Source: Candidatus Dormiibacter spiritus (GTDB lineage: Bacteria; Chloroflexota; Dormibacteria; Dormibacterales; Dormibacteraceae). Taken from it: a stretch of DNA of 64,000 nucleotides. Location of the stretch: assembly GCA_003244185.1 (NCBI GenBank), contig QHBT01000065.1:1-64000 (forward strand). The letters run 5' to 3'. How positions within the stretch are numbered: the stretch's first letter is position 1; every line of letters starts with the position of its first letter. Position numbers and translations under genes: made by a program. Below are positions 16,208 to 23,804 of this stretch, in pieces. Below the pieces are notes generated by a model. The model was not told the origin of the DNA. It was given only the letters and a program-made list of their open reading frames with translations, and made no database searches.

Positions 16208-17040
16208 GCAGCGGCCCGCCGCCCTATCCCGGCGAGGTCTTGGTCCAGCCGGTAGCGGGGGACGAGGTGGGCTTCTTCACCGACAGCTCCATCTGCATAG
16301 GCTGCAAGGCCTGTGAAGTCGCCTGCAAGCAGTGGAACAACGTGCCGGTGGACGACATCCGCTACCTGAACAGCTCCTATGACAACACAGGCGAGCTGTC
16401 CGCCAACAGCTGGCGGCACGTGAGCTTCTTCGAGCAGAAGCGCGACGGCGGAGTCGCCTGGCTCATGAACTCCGATGTCTGCAAGCACTGCAAGCACGCC
16501 GCCTGCCTGGACGTCTGCCCCACCGGCGCCATCTTCAGGACCGAGTTCGACACGGTGGTCGTGCAGGCCGATGTCTGCAACGGCTGCGGCTACTGCATTC
16601 CCGCCTGCCCATTCGGCGTGCTGACCCGACGCGAGGGCGTGGTCGATCAGCCGGCTGAGACGCACGTTGCCCAGAAGTGCACGATGTGCTACGACCGGCT
16701 CAAAGGGGGGGACGAGCCGGCTTGCGCCCAGGCCTGCCCCACCAAGTCGATCCAGTTCGGCCCGCTGCCCGCTCTGCGGGAGCGAGCGCAGCGTCGCTTG
16801 GACGTGCTGCACCAAGAGGGGGTTGACTCGGCGCGGCTTTACCTGGCTGACCAATCAGACAATGAGATCGGCGGCGCCGGCGCGTTCTTCCTGCTCCTCG
16901 ATGAGCCGGCCAAGTACCGCTACCCCGAACGTCCGATCACGCCCACCAAGCGCCTTGGGGGCATGTGGCTGGCGGCGGCCGCGGCGGCCGCGGTCGCTCT
17001 CGCCGGCGTGGGCGCAGCGGCGGCAAGCGGCCGCCGTTGA
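16198..17040 (+). CDS. fdhB: Formate dehydrogenase iron-sulfur subunit with C-terminal membrane anchor
   Basis: Electron-transfer subunit of 280 residues. Four ferredoxin-like cysteine groups are visible: CIGCKACEVAC, CKHCKHAACLDVC, CNGCGYCIPAC and CTMCYDRLKGGDEPACAQAC, giving four [4Fe-4S] clusters as in FdnH/HybA proteins. Near the C-terminus an alanine-rich helix (MWLAAAAAAAVALAGVGAAAA) could anchor it to the membrane, as FdnH does. The start is GTG 16198, inside the end of fdhA (10-base overlap), and the stop overlaps the next gene. It would carry electrons from the catalytic subunit to the NrfD-like membrane protein. Confidence 0.93.
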   Translation: MAVSSGPPPYPGEVLVQPVAGDEVGFFTDSSICIGCKACEVACKQWNNVPVDDIRYLNSSYDNTGELSANSWRHVSFFEQKRDGGVAWLMNSDVCKHCKHAACLDVCPTGAIFRTEFDTVVVQADVCNGCGYCIPACPFGVLTRREGVVDQPAETHVAQKCTMCYDRLKGGDEPACAQACPTKSIQFGPLPALRERAQRRLDVLHQEGVDSARLYLADQSDNEIGGAGAFFLLLDEPAKYRYPERPITPTKRLGGMWLAAAAAAAVALAGVGAAAASGRR

Positions 17041-17909
17041 CAGCGCAGACAACCGCTGAGGGGGGCTACTACGGCCGCCCGGTCCTGAAGGAACCCGTCT
17101 GGAAGCCGGAGGTGGCCGTTTACTTCTGGCTGGGCGGGCTGGCCGGAATTTCGGCGGTGCTCGGCTTTGCGGCCCGGCTTTCCGGGAACGACCGTCTGGC
17201 GCGGAGCGCCTGGTTCACAGCCTTTGCGGCGCTGCTGCCGTGCCCGCCGCTGCTCATAGTCGATCTGGGCAGACCCGAGCGTTTCTACAACATGCTGCGC
17301 GTCCTGAAGCCGACCTCTCCCATGAGCATGGGCACGTGGGTTCTCACCGCGTTCGGTGGGGTTACCGCCGCGGCGGCCGCGGGTGAACTGCTGGGCGGCA
17401 TCTTTGCCACCCTCGGCCGGGTGGCCGAAGGCGCAGCCGCGCTGCTGGGGCTGCCGCTGGCGACGTACACAGCTGTGCTGCTGGCTGATACGTCGGTTCC
17501 GGTCTGGCATCACGCGCGCCATCACCTCCCCTTCGTTTTCGCCGGCAGCGCCACCGCCAGCGCGGGCGCGGCGGGCGCGATCCTCACCCCCTCTCAGCAT
17601 TCACGACCGGCTCGCCTGGCGGCGATCTTCGGGGCGCTGCTGGAGCTCGGCGCGGCGTTTGCGATGGAGCGGCGGCTGGGCCCCGACGCCCGCCACTACC
17701 ACGAGGGCGCGGCGGCGCGACCGGCCCAGGCGGCGCGCGCGTTGACAGGCGCGGGCGCGGCGCTGATGACTCTGGGCGGCAGGCGGCCGGTGGCGATGGC
17801 CGCGGGAGTGCTGCTCCTGGCGGGCTCGCTGGCCGAGCGGTTTGCAGTCCTGAGGGCCGGCCCCAGCTCGGCCCGAGCCACCGCCGACGGAGGCACAGTC
17901 CGGGGCTAA
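17037..17909 (+). CDS. NrfD/PsrC-family membrane subunit of the formate dehydrogenase
   Basis: Polytopic membrane protein of about 290 residues. About eight hydrophobic helices are present, with the NrfD-type LGRPERFYNMLRVLKPTSPMSMGTWVL segment that lies near the quinone site in PsrC/NrfD proteins. The chosen start is TTG 17037, overlapping the fdhB stop as TTGA and giving LTAQTTAEGGYYGRPVLKEP, the usual short N-terminal stretch before the first helix. This replaces the b-type cytochrome (FdnI) found in Escherichia coli, and no haem-ligand His pattern is evident. It probably passes electrons to the quinone pool. Alanine-rich and very GC-rich. Confidence 0.88.
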   Translation: MTAQTTAEGGYYGRPVLKEPVWKPEVAVYFWLGGLAGISAVLGFAARLSGNDRLARSAWFTAFAALLPCPPLLIVDLGRPERFYNMLRVLKPTSPMSMGTWVLTAFGGVTAAAAAGELLGGIFATLGRVAEGAAALLGLPLATYTAVLLADTSVPVWHHARHHLPFVFAGSATASAGAAGAILTPSQHSRPARLAAIFGALLELGAAFAMERRLGPDARHYHEGAAARPAQAARALTGAGAALMTLGGRRPVAMAAGVLLLAGSLAERFAVLRAGPSSARATADGGTVRG

Positions 17910-17930
17910 CAGTCCTGACTTCCTGGCGGT

Positions 17931-18166
17931 TTAAAACTGGCCGCCGCTTACTGCCACAAGGGCAGCCACGCCCAAGCCGACGAGGGCGAGGACGGCGATG
18001 GAGTCAGGGCCCATCCGCAGCCACTGCCGGGTGGGGCGGAAAGCATGCCCACCCCGTAGACAGTGGTCAGCAGGATGCCCAAGCAGGCCAGCAAGACGTC
18101 TGTGTACTGGGCCGTTCCCAGCACTGACTGGCCACTCAGGAGGCAACCTATCCATGGCTGGGCAGA
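17931..18166 (-). pseudogene. Frameshifted fragment of a membrane protein, possibly an antiporter C-terminus
   Basis: Two hydrophobic segments are encoded on the minus strand in different frames. The upstream part reads TDVLLACLGILLTTVYGVGM. The downstream part reads FRPTRQWLRMGPDSIAVLA and continues to the stop at 17931. They join sensibly if one base is restored near 18041-18043. The frame is closed by TAG at 18169-18167, so no N-terminal part remains. The FRPxRxxxRxGxDS pattern between helices reminds me of the C-terminus of some Na+/Ca2+ exchanger-like proteins, but this is a weak identification. It lies just downstream of tryptophan dioxygenase and looks like a decaying gene remnant or a small protein hit by a sequencing error. 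Confidence 0.45.
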
Positions 18167-18182
18167 CTACTGGCCGCTGGGT

Positions 18183-18962
18183 CTACAGGCGCGAGCGGGC
18201 GGCCCAGAGCTCGGGGAAGAAGCGTTTGTCGAGACGTGAGCGCAGGTAGCTGGAGCCGGTCGAGCCGCCGGTACCTGTCTTACTGCCGATCTGGCGCTCG
18301 ACCATCTGCACGTGCCGCGCCCGCCAGAGGCTGAAGGTCTGATCGTGCTCCAGCAGCGATTCGGAAAGCTGGAAGAGGTCCCGGCGGGAGTGATCGTTGA
18401 AGAGGCTCTCGATGCTGGAACCGCTCGCCTTCAGCAGGGCGGCAAACGCATCCGCCAGAGACGGCTCCGCCAAGCGGCGCTCCAGGCGCGCTCTCTCCCC
18501 GCTGTCAGTCTCCAACCGCCGCAGATAGGCCGGATCCTTCAAGCCCGAAAGGAACTCGATCTCCCGGAACTGGACAGACTGGAAACCGCTGGCGGGCGCC
18601 AGGCGGTGGCGAAACTGGAGGAAGTCCTGCGGCGCCATGGTGTCCAGCACATCGACCTGATGGATGAGCAGACTCTCGATGACCGTCACGCGCCTGAGCC
18701 GCCACTGGCTGGTCAGGCAGTCGCCCGCCTGCATCGCCTGCCGGGCCCCCTCCAACTCGTAGAGGATCAGCTTGAACCACAGCTCATAGGCCTGATGGAT
18801 GGTGATGAAGAGCAGCTCGTCGTGCGCGTCAGTCAGCGGCTGCTGGAGCTGAAGCAGTTCAGCGATCTTGAGATAGCTGCCGTAGCTGAGCCGGCGGTCC
18901 TCCTCACCGAAGCTGGGTCCGCCGCCGCTGGCGGCGCGACTCTCAGGAGGCAGCCCGCTCAT
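18183..18962 (-). CDS. kynA: Tryptophan 2,3-dioxygenase
   Basis: Haem-dependent dioxygenase of 259 residues that opens the indole ring of L-tryptophan to N-formylkynurenine, first step of the kynurenine pathway. Signature stretches are SYGSYLKIAELLQLQ, ELLFITIHQAYELWFKLILYEL (with the active-site His), the SGFQSVQFREIEFLSG segment, and the C-terminal WRARHVQMVERQIGSKTGTG containing the proximal haem His and the carboxylate-binding loop. The ATG at 18962 overlaps the SGNH hydrolase stop as ATGA. No kynurenine formamidase or kynureninase homologue was recognised nearby, although the adjacent hydrolase could act on an ester or amide. Confidence 0.94.
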   Translation of the reverse strand: MSGLPPESRAASGGGPSFGEEDRRLSYGSYLKIAELLQLQQPLTDAHDELLFITIHQAYELWFKLILYELEGARQAMQAGDCLTSQWRLRRVTVIESLLIHQVDVLDTMAPQDFLQFRHRLAPASGFQSVQFREIEFLSGLKDPAYLRRLETDSGERARLERRLAEPSLADAFAALLKASGSSIESLFNDHSRRDLFQLSESLLEHDQTFSLWRARHVQMVERQIGSKTGTGGSTGSSYLRSRLDKRFFPELWAARSRL

Positions 18963-19582
18963 CGCGCCACGGCCGCGGCCCAGCGCTCACCCTGAGCTGC
19001 CCAGATCGCCTGCGCCCAGGCGGCGTACTGCGCCTCGCTGGGGTGCAGACCGTCGTCAGAGAGCCAGCCAGCCTCAGAGCGTCGACTGATGGGAACCACG
19101 TCGGCAAAGAGCATGCCACGCTCTTCGGCCTCCTGGCGCGCCACAGCGTTGACAGCGTCCAGCTGTGCACGAATCACCGCAGGAGCGCCGAACTGCCCGG
19201 CAGCCGGCGTCGATGACCAGTCTGGAACTGAAACTGCCAGAACCGCCCGGCCTGGCACGCCCGCCCTGAGCACCGCTTCGTAGATGGCTGTCAGGTTGTC
19301 GCGATAGCGGGCGAGCGGCCAGCCCTGGACCACGTCGTTGGCACCTATCAGGACGCTCACCAGATCCGGTCGCGAGCGCAGCAACGGCAGCTCCTCCCGG
19401 ATCAGGTCGACTGTCGTATAGCCGTTGACCGCCGGGTTGGTGAGTCGCACCGGAGAGCGCAGTTTGGCCTCCAGCCTGGGCACCAGCAGCGCGGGGAAGG
19501 CGCGGGCGGTCGTGGTGGCGCCGGTGCCAATCGTGTAGGAATCGCCCAGAGCGAGGTAAGTGAGTGCATCTCGGGCCGGCAT
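18959..19582 (-). CDS. SGNH/GDSL-family hydrolase
   Basis: Predicted esterase/lipase of about 207 residues with the SGNH fold. Block I is YLALGDSYTIGTG (nucleophile Ser). Block II Gly is in AVNGYTT, block III is VLIGANDVVQG (Asn), and block V is DGLHPSEAQYAAWA (Asp/His). Start set at ATG 19582 (MPARDALTYLALGDS); the longer upstream extension is compositionally non-coding. No signal peptide, so it is probably cytoplasmic. Coupled by overlap to tryptophan dioxygenase. N-formylkynurenine hydrolysis is conceivable from that linkage, but kynurenine formamidases usually belong to other folds, so I leave the substrate open. Confidence 0.87.
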   Translation of the reverse strand: MPARDALTYLALGDSYTIGTGATTTARAFPALLVPRLEAKLRSPVRLTNPAVNGYTTVDLIREELPLLRSRPDLVSVLIGANDVVQGWPLARYRDNLTAIYEAVLRAGVPGRAVLAVSVPDWSSTPAAGQFGAPAVIRAQLDAVNAVARQEAEERGMLFADVVPISRRSEAGWLSDDGLHPSEAQYAAWAQAIWAAQGERWAAAVAR

Positions 19583-19643
19583 GCCCGCTCCACAATAGGG
19601 ATGGTTAGAGCAACCTAGGCGGCCAAGCCCCTGACGGCGGCCT

Positions 19644-21689
19644 TCAGCGGCGGTGACCGGATTTGACGGCGTCGAACAGCAATCGACCCCAGCCGGCTGC
19701 TCTTGGCCGCCGGCGCTGGCGGCCACGTCCGTATCTGCGAGCTTCTCGGGCCACCAGGCCCGGATCGGCCAGGAGCGCGCTGGCAGCACCCTCCGGACCG
19801 GCCGGTAGACCTCCCTGCTCCAGGTCGAGCCAGAGGCGCGTCAGCGTCAGATAGATGTCGGCCTCCGTCCAATCCGGCAGGCGGCGTTGGACCTCACGGG
19901 CAGTGACGACGTCCATCAGTGGCCGGTAGACGGTGTCGTACCAGCTCGCCGCCGCCTCGCTCAGCGGGACCTCCCGGCCGGTCTTCAGTGCGAGAAAGTA
20001 GCGGTGACCCTGGATGTGATCGAGGATGACGTCGTAGCGGCCCAGCTGGCTGCAATCGAGTCGCGCCCGAGGCCGGGTCCTGTCAAGCCCTGTCTTCTCC
20101 AGGAAGTCGGCGTATTCGGCCGCCCTGAGCAGCTCCTCTGCATTCAGCTCGTCCGCGACTGGCACGCGAGTCTTGAGCTCGACCACCCTCGCCGTCAGCT
20201 TCGTCCAGCCAAGGTGCCGGGCGACTGAGACCTGGTGGTGACCCTTCCTGACAAAGTAGGACTTCCCCACCAGGTAAACCTCGATCGGTGGCATCTCGTC
20301 GCCGCGTTCCATCCGCTGGTAAAGCTGTACCCAACGCTGGCGCAGATGGCGGCTGCGGGGAAGGAAGGAGGGATCGAAGTCGGGTGAGTACGTCTCGGCG
20401 CCCTTGATTTGGGTCAGCGGGATCTCGCGCACCCCCAGGTCGCGCTCGCCTGCGCTCCCGACCGCGTCCACCACCTCGCGCAGTTGGGGCACGGCGGGCG
20501 TGCCTGGGTCCAGGGGAGCACCGAGTTCCTGGTTCTCGGCTTCTCGGCGCTCCTCTCGAAACTCCAGTTCGGCGCGGACGGGAGCGGGGACTTCGCGGGC
20601 CCGGCGATCGCCCAGCCGGCGAAGGATCCGCGCCACCAGCTGGCGATCCGGTTGAACCTGATTCGGCGGTCGCCAGCCTTCCACGTCGCTGAGGAGATCG
20701 CCCAGCGCCGCGGCGAGCGCAGCCGCGTGAAGGTCCTGCGGAGCGGCGACCGCAAACCGAGCCACCTCCTGGCGCGCCGTCGCTACGGCGTGGCGGACTT
20801 CCCGGCCGCCCAGCCGCCGCTCCACCGCATCGACCACTGCGGCGCCCGCTGCCAGCAGATGCGGTCGAGCCTGGCGCCACCTATCGGAATCGTCGTCAGT
20901 GGCAGGGGCCTGGGCCGCCTGCCTCGCCAGCGCTCGGACCGTGCGGTACAGATAGGCGACCAGCCGGAGACGATCCTCGAGGCGGCTCAAGTCATGGATG
21001 CGGCCAAAGTGCCAGGGGTTCCAGCGCAGGGCGTCCTCCGCCTCGCCCACGTCGGACACCGCTTCGTCCGCCCGCTCGCTGTGATCGCGCACGCGCCTGC
21101 GGTTGGCCTCAGCCTCGGGCGTCCCCGCCAGCTCCAGCGTGCGCTGGACGTCGGTGCGCAGGTCCACGCTCACTCGGCGGAAGGCCTGGCGAAGGCCGCG
21201 GACAGGGTTGGGCGGCCAGATGAGTGCTGCCACGGCGATCCCCACAGCGCCGCCCAGCGCCGTCTCCCAGAGGCGGTCGATGTTGTCCGCCCGGCCCGAG
21301 GCCAGCACCAGCAGAGCAGAGACGGCTATCTGGTTGTTGAAGCCTTGGCGGGACACCTTGAGCCAGCCGCCCATCAGCATGCAGATGAAGATGACCCCGG
21401 CCAGCACCAGCGACGAGACGCCCAGGAAGTGCTCCGCCAAGAGCCCCAGGGCCAACCCGGCAGCCACGCCGAGCAGGAATTGGACGGCGTTGAGAAGCGA
21501 GCCGTAGGCGTGTCCCTGCATGAGGATGATCACAGCCAGCACGGCCGCGAAGGGCCGCTGATTCAACGGCTGGCCAAGAGCCCAGACGAGTCCGGAGGCG
21601 AGCGCAACCTTGAGCGACTGCACAGCCAAGGGCGACAGGAAGCTGGGTGGCTCGGCCAGCCGCCAGGCGACCCTCTGGAAGCGTCTCAT
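19644..21689 (-). CDS. FUSC-type membrane protein fused to a ParB-like domain
   Basis: Continuous 681-residue frame. Residues about 15-170 contain six hydrophobic helices of the FUSC/aromatic-acid-exporter type (QRPFAAVLAVIILMQGHAYGS; ETALGGAVGIAVAALIWPPNP). A helical soluble region extends to about 380. After a linker, residues 418-681 resemble a ParB/sulfiredoxin-like domain: REIPLTQIKGAETYSPDFD, RWVQLYQRMERGDEMPPIEV, and GKSYFVRKGHHQVSVARHLG, where ParB proteins have a D/E-G-x-H-R loop. In other bacteria, domains like this C-terminus are usually stand-alone proteins. Start placed at ATG 21689, with AAGGAG eight to nine bases upstream. Function unknown; the fusion is unusual (see findings). 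Confidence 0.8.
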   Translation of the reverse strand: MRRFQRVAWRLAEPPSFLSPLAVQSLKVALASGLVWALGQPLNQRPFAAVLAVIILMQGHAYGSLLNAVQFLLGVAAGLALGLLAEHFLGVSSLVLAGVIFICMLMGGWLKVSRQGFNNQIAVSALLVLASGRADNIDRLWETALGGAVGIAVAALIWPPNPVRGLRQAFRRVSVDLRTDVQRTLELAGTPEAEANRRRVRDHSERADEAVSDVGEAEDALRWNPWHFGRIHDLSRLEDRLRLVAYLYRTVRALARQAAQAPATDDDSDRWRQARPHLLAAGAAVVDAVERRLGGREVRHAVATARQEVARFAVAAPQDLHAAALAAALGDLLSDVEGWRPPNQVQPDRQLVARILRRLGDRRAREVPAPVRAELEFREERREAENQELGAPLDPGTPAVPQLREVVDAVGSAGERDLGVREIPLTQIKGAETYSPDFDPSFLPRSRHLRQRWVQLYQRMERGDEMPPIEVYLVGKSYFVRKGHHQVSVARHLGWTKLTARVVELKTRVPVADELNAEELLRAAEYADFLEKTGLDRTRPRARLDCSQLGRYDVILDHIQGHRYFLALKTGREVPLSEAAASWYDTVYRPLMDVVTAREVQRRLPDWTEADIYLTLTRLWLDLEQGGLPAGPEGAASALLADPGLVAREARRYGRGRQRRRPRAAGWGRLLFDAVKSGHRR

Positions 21690-21811
21690 CACATGTACTC
21701 CTTCTACCAACCCACCTGGCAGCGGCGGCAGGCGCCGAAGCCACCGGCCGCGAGGGCTGGCTCTAGGTTCGAAAGGACCGAGCGCTGACGGATGTGGTCA
21801 GACTGGGTTCG

Positions 21812-22906
21812 ATGGACGCTTCCCGCTTCCTCTTCGTCGGCGCCTACACGGAGGCGAACACGCAGCCCTCCGGGCACGCCGAGGGCATCTGCGTTTTTCG
21901 CAGAACAGCGGAGCCGGATCAGCTCGAACTGGTGAGCATTGCCCGCGAGGCGCGCAATCCATCCTTTCTGGCGCTCCATCCCAGCGGTCGCTTTCTGTAC
22001 GCAGTCAATGAGCTGGAGCAGGGGTCGGTCAGCGCGTTCGCAGTTGCGCAGGACGGCCGGCTCCGCCTCTTGGCCGAGCAGTCGAGCGGCGGCTCGGCGC
22101 CGGCACACCTGAGCGTCGACGCCAGCGGCAGCTCCGTTCTGGTCGCCAATTACGTGAGCGGCAGCTGGGCTGTTCTGCCCATCCGGAGTGACGGCGGTCT
22201 GGAGGCGCTCAGCGACCTCTGGCAGGCGAGCGGATCGGGCCCTGACCGAAAGCGCCAGGAAGGCCCGCACGCCCATTTCGTGACCCAGGTACCCGGCAGC
22301 TCGTTGGTGCTCGGGTGCGATCTGGGCTGCGATCGCATCCGGCTCTGGCGCCTGATCGAAGCGCCCGGTCGACTGGAAGCGGCCGCCCCGGACAGCTGGG
22401 TGGCGAGGCCGGGCTCGGGCCCCCGCCACGCCTGCTTCCACCCCGCCCTACAGCTGATCTACGTCGTGAACGAACTCGACTCCACTGTCGACGTCCTGGC
22501 TCAGGAGCCCGGCGGCCTCAGCCATCGGCAGACGGTCACCTGCTTACCGTCTGGTTTCAGCGGCGAAAGCACAGCCGCCGAGATCGCTCTGCATCCTTCG
22601 GGCCGACACCTCTACATCTCCAACCGCGGCCATGACAGCGTCGCGGCATTCGCCGTCGACCCCGACCGAGGTGATCTGACGCCTGCCGGCTGGTGGCCAA
22701 GCGGAGGCAAGAATCCGCGGTCGTTTGCCATCGAGCCCGAGGGCAGCGTCCTCTACGCGGCCAACCAGGACGCGGACGCGATAGTGTCCTTCGCCATTGA
22801 CCGCAGCAGCGGCCACCTGAGCCAGCTGGGGCAGGCCGCAACCGCGCCCAGCGCGGTCTGCCTGCTCTTCGACGGCTCCGGCCGCCGGCTCGGGGCGTCT
22901 ACTTGA
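21812..22906 (+). CDS. Beta-propeller lactonase (6-phosphogluconolactonase-like, YkgB family)
   Basis: Seven-bladed beta-propeller of about 364 residues. The repeated pattern HPSGRFLYAVNEL, HPALQLIYVVNELDSTVDVL, HPSGRHLYISNRGHDSVAAFAVD and IEPEGSVLYAANQDADAIVSFAID marks successive blades, and GSGPRHACFHP is the family's conserved Arg/His-containing loop. Relatives hydrolyse 6-phosphogluconolactone or other lactones, so assignment to the pentose phosphate pathway is possible but not secured. Start taken at ATG 21812; a GTG at 21794 is an alternative. Its 3' end overlaps the convergent Flp pilin gene by 8 bases. Confidence 0.87.
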   Translation: MDASRFLFVGAYTEANTQPSGHAEGICVFRRTAEPDQLELVSIAREARNPSFLALHPSGRFLYAVNELEQGSVSAFAVAQDGRLRLLAEQSSGGSAPAHLSVDASGSSVLVANYVSGSWAVLPIRSDGGLEALSDLWQASGSGPDRKRQEGPHAHFVTQVPGSSLVLGCDLGCDRIRLWRLIEAPGRLEAAAPDSWVARPGSGPRHACFHPALQLIYVVNELDSTVDVLAQEPGGLSHRQTVTCLPSGFSGESTAAEIALHPSGRHLYISNRGHDSVAAFAVDPDRGDLTPAGWWPSGGKNPRSFAIEPEGSVLYAANQDADAIVSFAIDRSSGHLSQLGQAATAPSAVCLLFDGSGRRLGAST

Positions 22907-23126
22907 GCGCGCCGACGATCTGAGTGAACTTGCCCTGGATCGCAGTGCCAAGCTGTGTGAGCACCACGATCACCACCACAGCCACCAGAGCCAGGATCAG
23001 CCCGTACTCGACCATGCCCTGCCCGCGCTGACGGGCGCGATCGGAGACCGGAAGCGGCCTCAGCATCAATTCAGCGAGCAATCCGGGCATTGCCCACAGC
23101 TTCCCTAGAACGCGATCCCCCCGCAT
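22899..23126 (-). CDS. Flp/Fap type IVb pilin (orphan)
   Basis: Small prepilin of 75 residues. The mature N-terminus matches the Flp consensus: RQRG/QGMVEYGLILALVAVVV, cleaved after Gly with Glu at +5 and Tyr at +6, followed by a hydrophobic helix and a short tail (QLGTAIQGKFTQIVGALK). The leader is long (37 residues). Such pilins are secreted by Tad systems and need a TadV/PilD-like prepilin peptidase, but no tad gene is visible nearby. A minus-strand TATAGT at 23175-23170, about 45 bases before the ATG, could be a -10 element. Confidence 0.88.
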   Translation of the reverse strand: MRGDRVLGKLWAMPGLLAELMLRPLPVSDRARQRGQGMVEYGLILALVAVVVIVVLTQLGTAIQGKFTQIVGALK

Positions 23127-23237
23127 TTGAGCACCTTTATCTTCAAGCGAATCACCGACGACGGGGAAGACTATACACCAGTCCTCCGGGACAAACGGCG
23201 GACAGCGGCGAGTGGGACAGTCTAAGCTAAGAGGGAG

Positions 23238-23795
23238 ATGAGGCGTGAAGTGGTCCGCACCCTACTGGTGGTGGCCGAGCGGCCCTACTTGTGGGCCGCC
23301 GTCAGGGAGTTGGTCGGCCCGGAGCTTGCGCTCGTGCGGCAGACGCGCCCGACTGATCTGGCCGCGGCCTGGCACCAGGCAGATCCCTGGCCCTGGCTCG
23401 TGGTGGGGGGCGCCGCGCATGTGCCGGCCGACCTGACGGAGCTGGTGCAGGAGCTGCCGGTGCCGGTTTGGTGGCTGGGTGAGCCGCAGGGCGAGTTGCC
23501 CCCCGGCACCCTGCAGTTCTCAGCCTGGGCCCAGTTGGAGACGAGACTCCGGGCATTGAGCGGGCCCGTCCTGGGACTTCAGTTCGCCCCTCTCCGCGGT
23601 CTGAAGACACCGGCCGGGTATCTCACGCGAGGGACAGCCGACCTGGAGGGATTGATGGCCGCTTATCCCCGTGCCCTACCTCGCTTTCGCACCTTGCGCA
23701 GGGCCCGCCAAACAGTGCAGCGTGCGGGCGCCGGCTGTGCAGTGAGCGTGGCCCAGGGAGACGTGAGACTGGCACCCGTCGGGGAACACACATAG
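23238..23795 (+). CDS. Unrecognised protein, possibly receiver-like, first gene of a signalling cassette
   Basis: Protein of 185 residues that I do not recognise. The alternation of hydrophobic strands and helices at the start (VRTLLVVAERPYLWAAVRELVG; PWPWLVVGGAAHVP; PVPVWWLGEPQ) resembles a receiver-type alpha/beta fold, but the acidic pair and phosphoacceptor Asp are absent. The C-terminal third is Arg/Ala-rich (RALPRFRTLRRARQTVQRAG). It lies 9 bases before a tandem-receiver gene and is probably co-transcribed with it and with the degenerate kinase gene at 25263. GC-rich codon use like its neighbours. Confidence 0.7.
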   Translation: MRREVVRTLLVVAERPYLWAAVRELVGPELALVRQTRPTDLAAAWHQADPWPWLVVGGAAHVPADLTELVQELPVPVWWLGEPQGELPPGTLQFSAWAQLETRLRALSGPVLGLQFAPLRGLKTPAGYLTRGTADLEGLMAAYPRALPRFRTLRRARQTVQRAGAGCAVSVAQGDVRLAPVGEHT

Positions 23796-23804
23796 AGGAG
23801 GATT

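Noticed and set aside
21755-21785. Possible tRNA T-loop (GGTTCGAAA) near 21770
   Set aside because: The flanking bases do not pair as a T-stem and no anticodon or acceptor arms can be drawn.
20409-21788. Plus-strand reading frame of 459 codons opposite the FUSC/ParB fusion
   Set aside because: Antisense to a gene with clear helices and motifs; His/Arg/Gln-rich and without family signatures.
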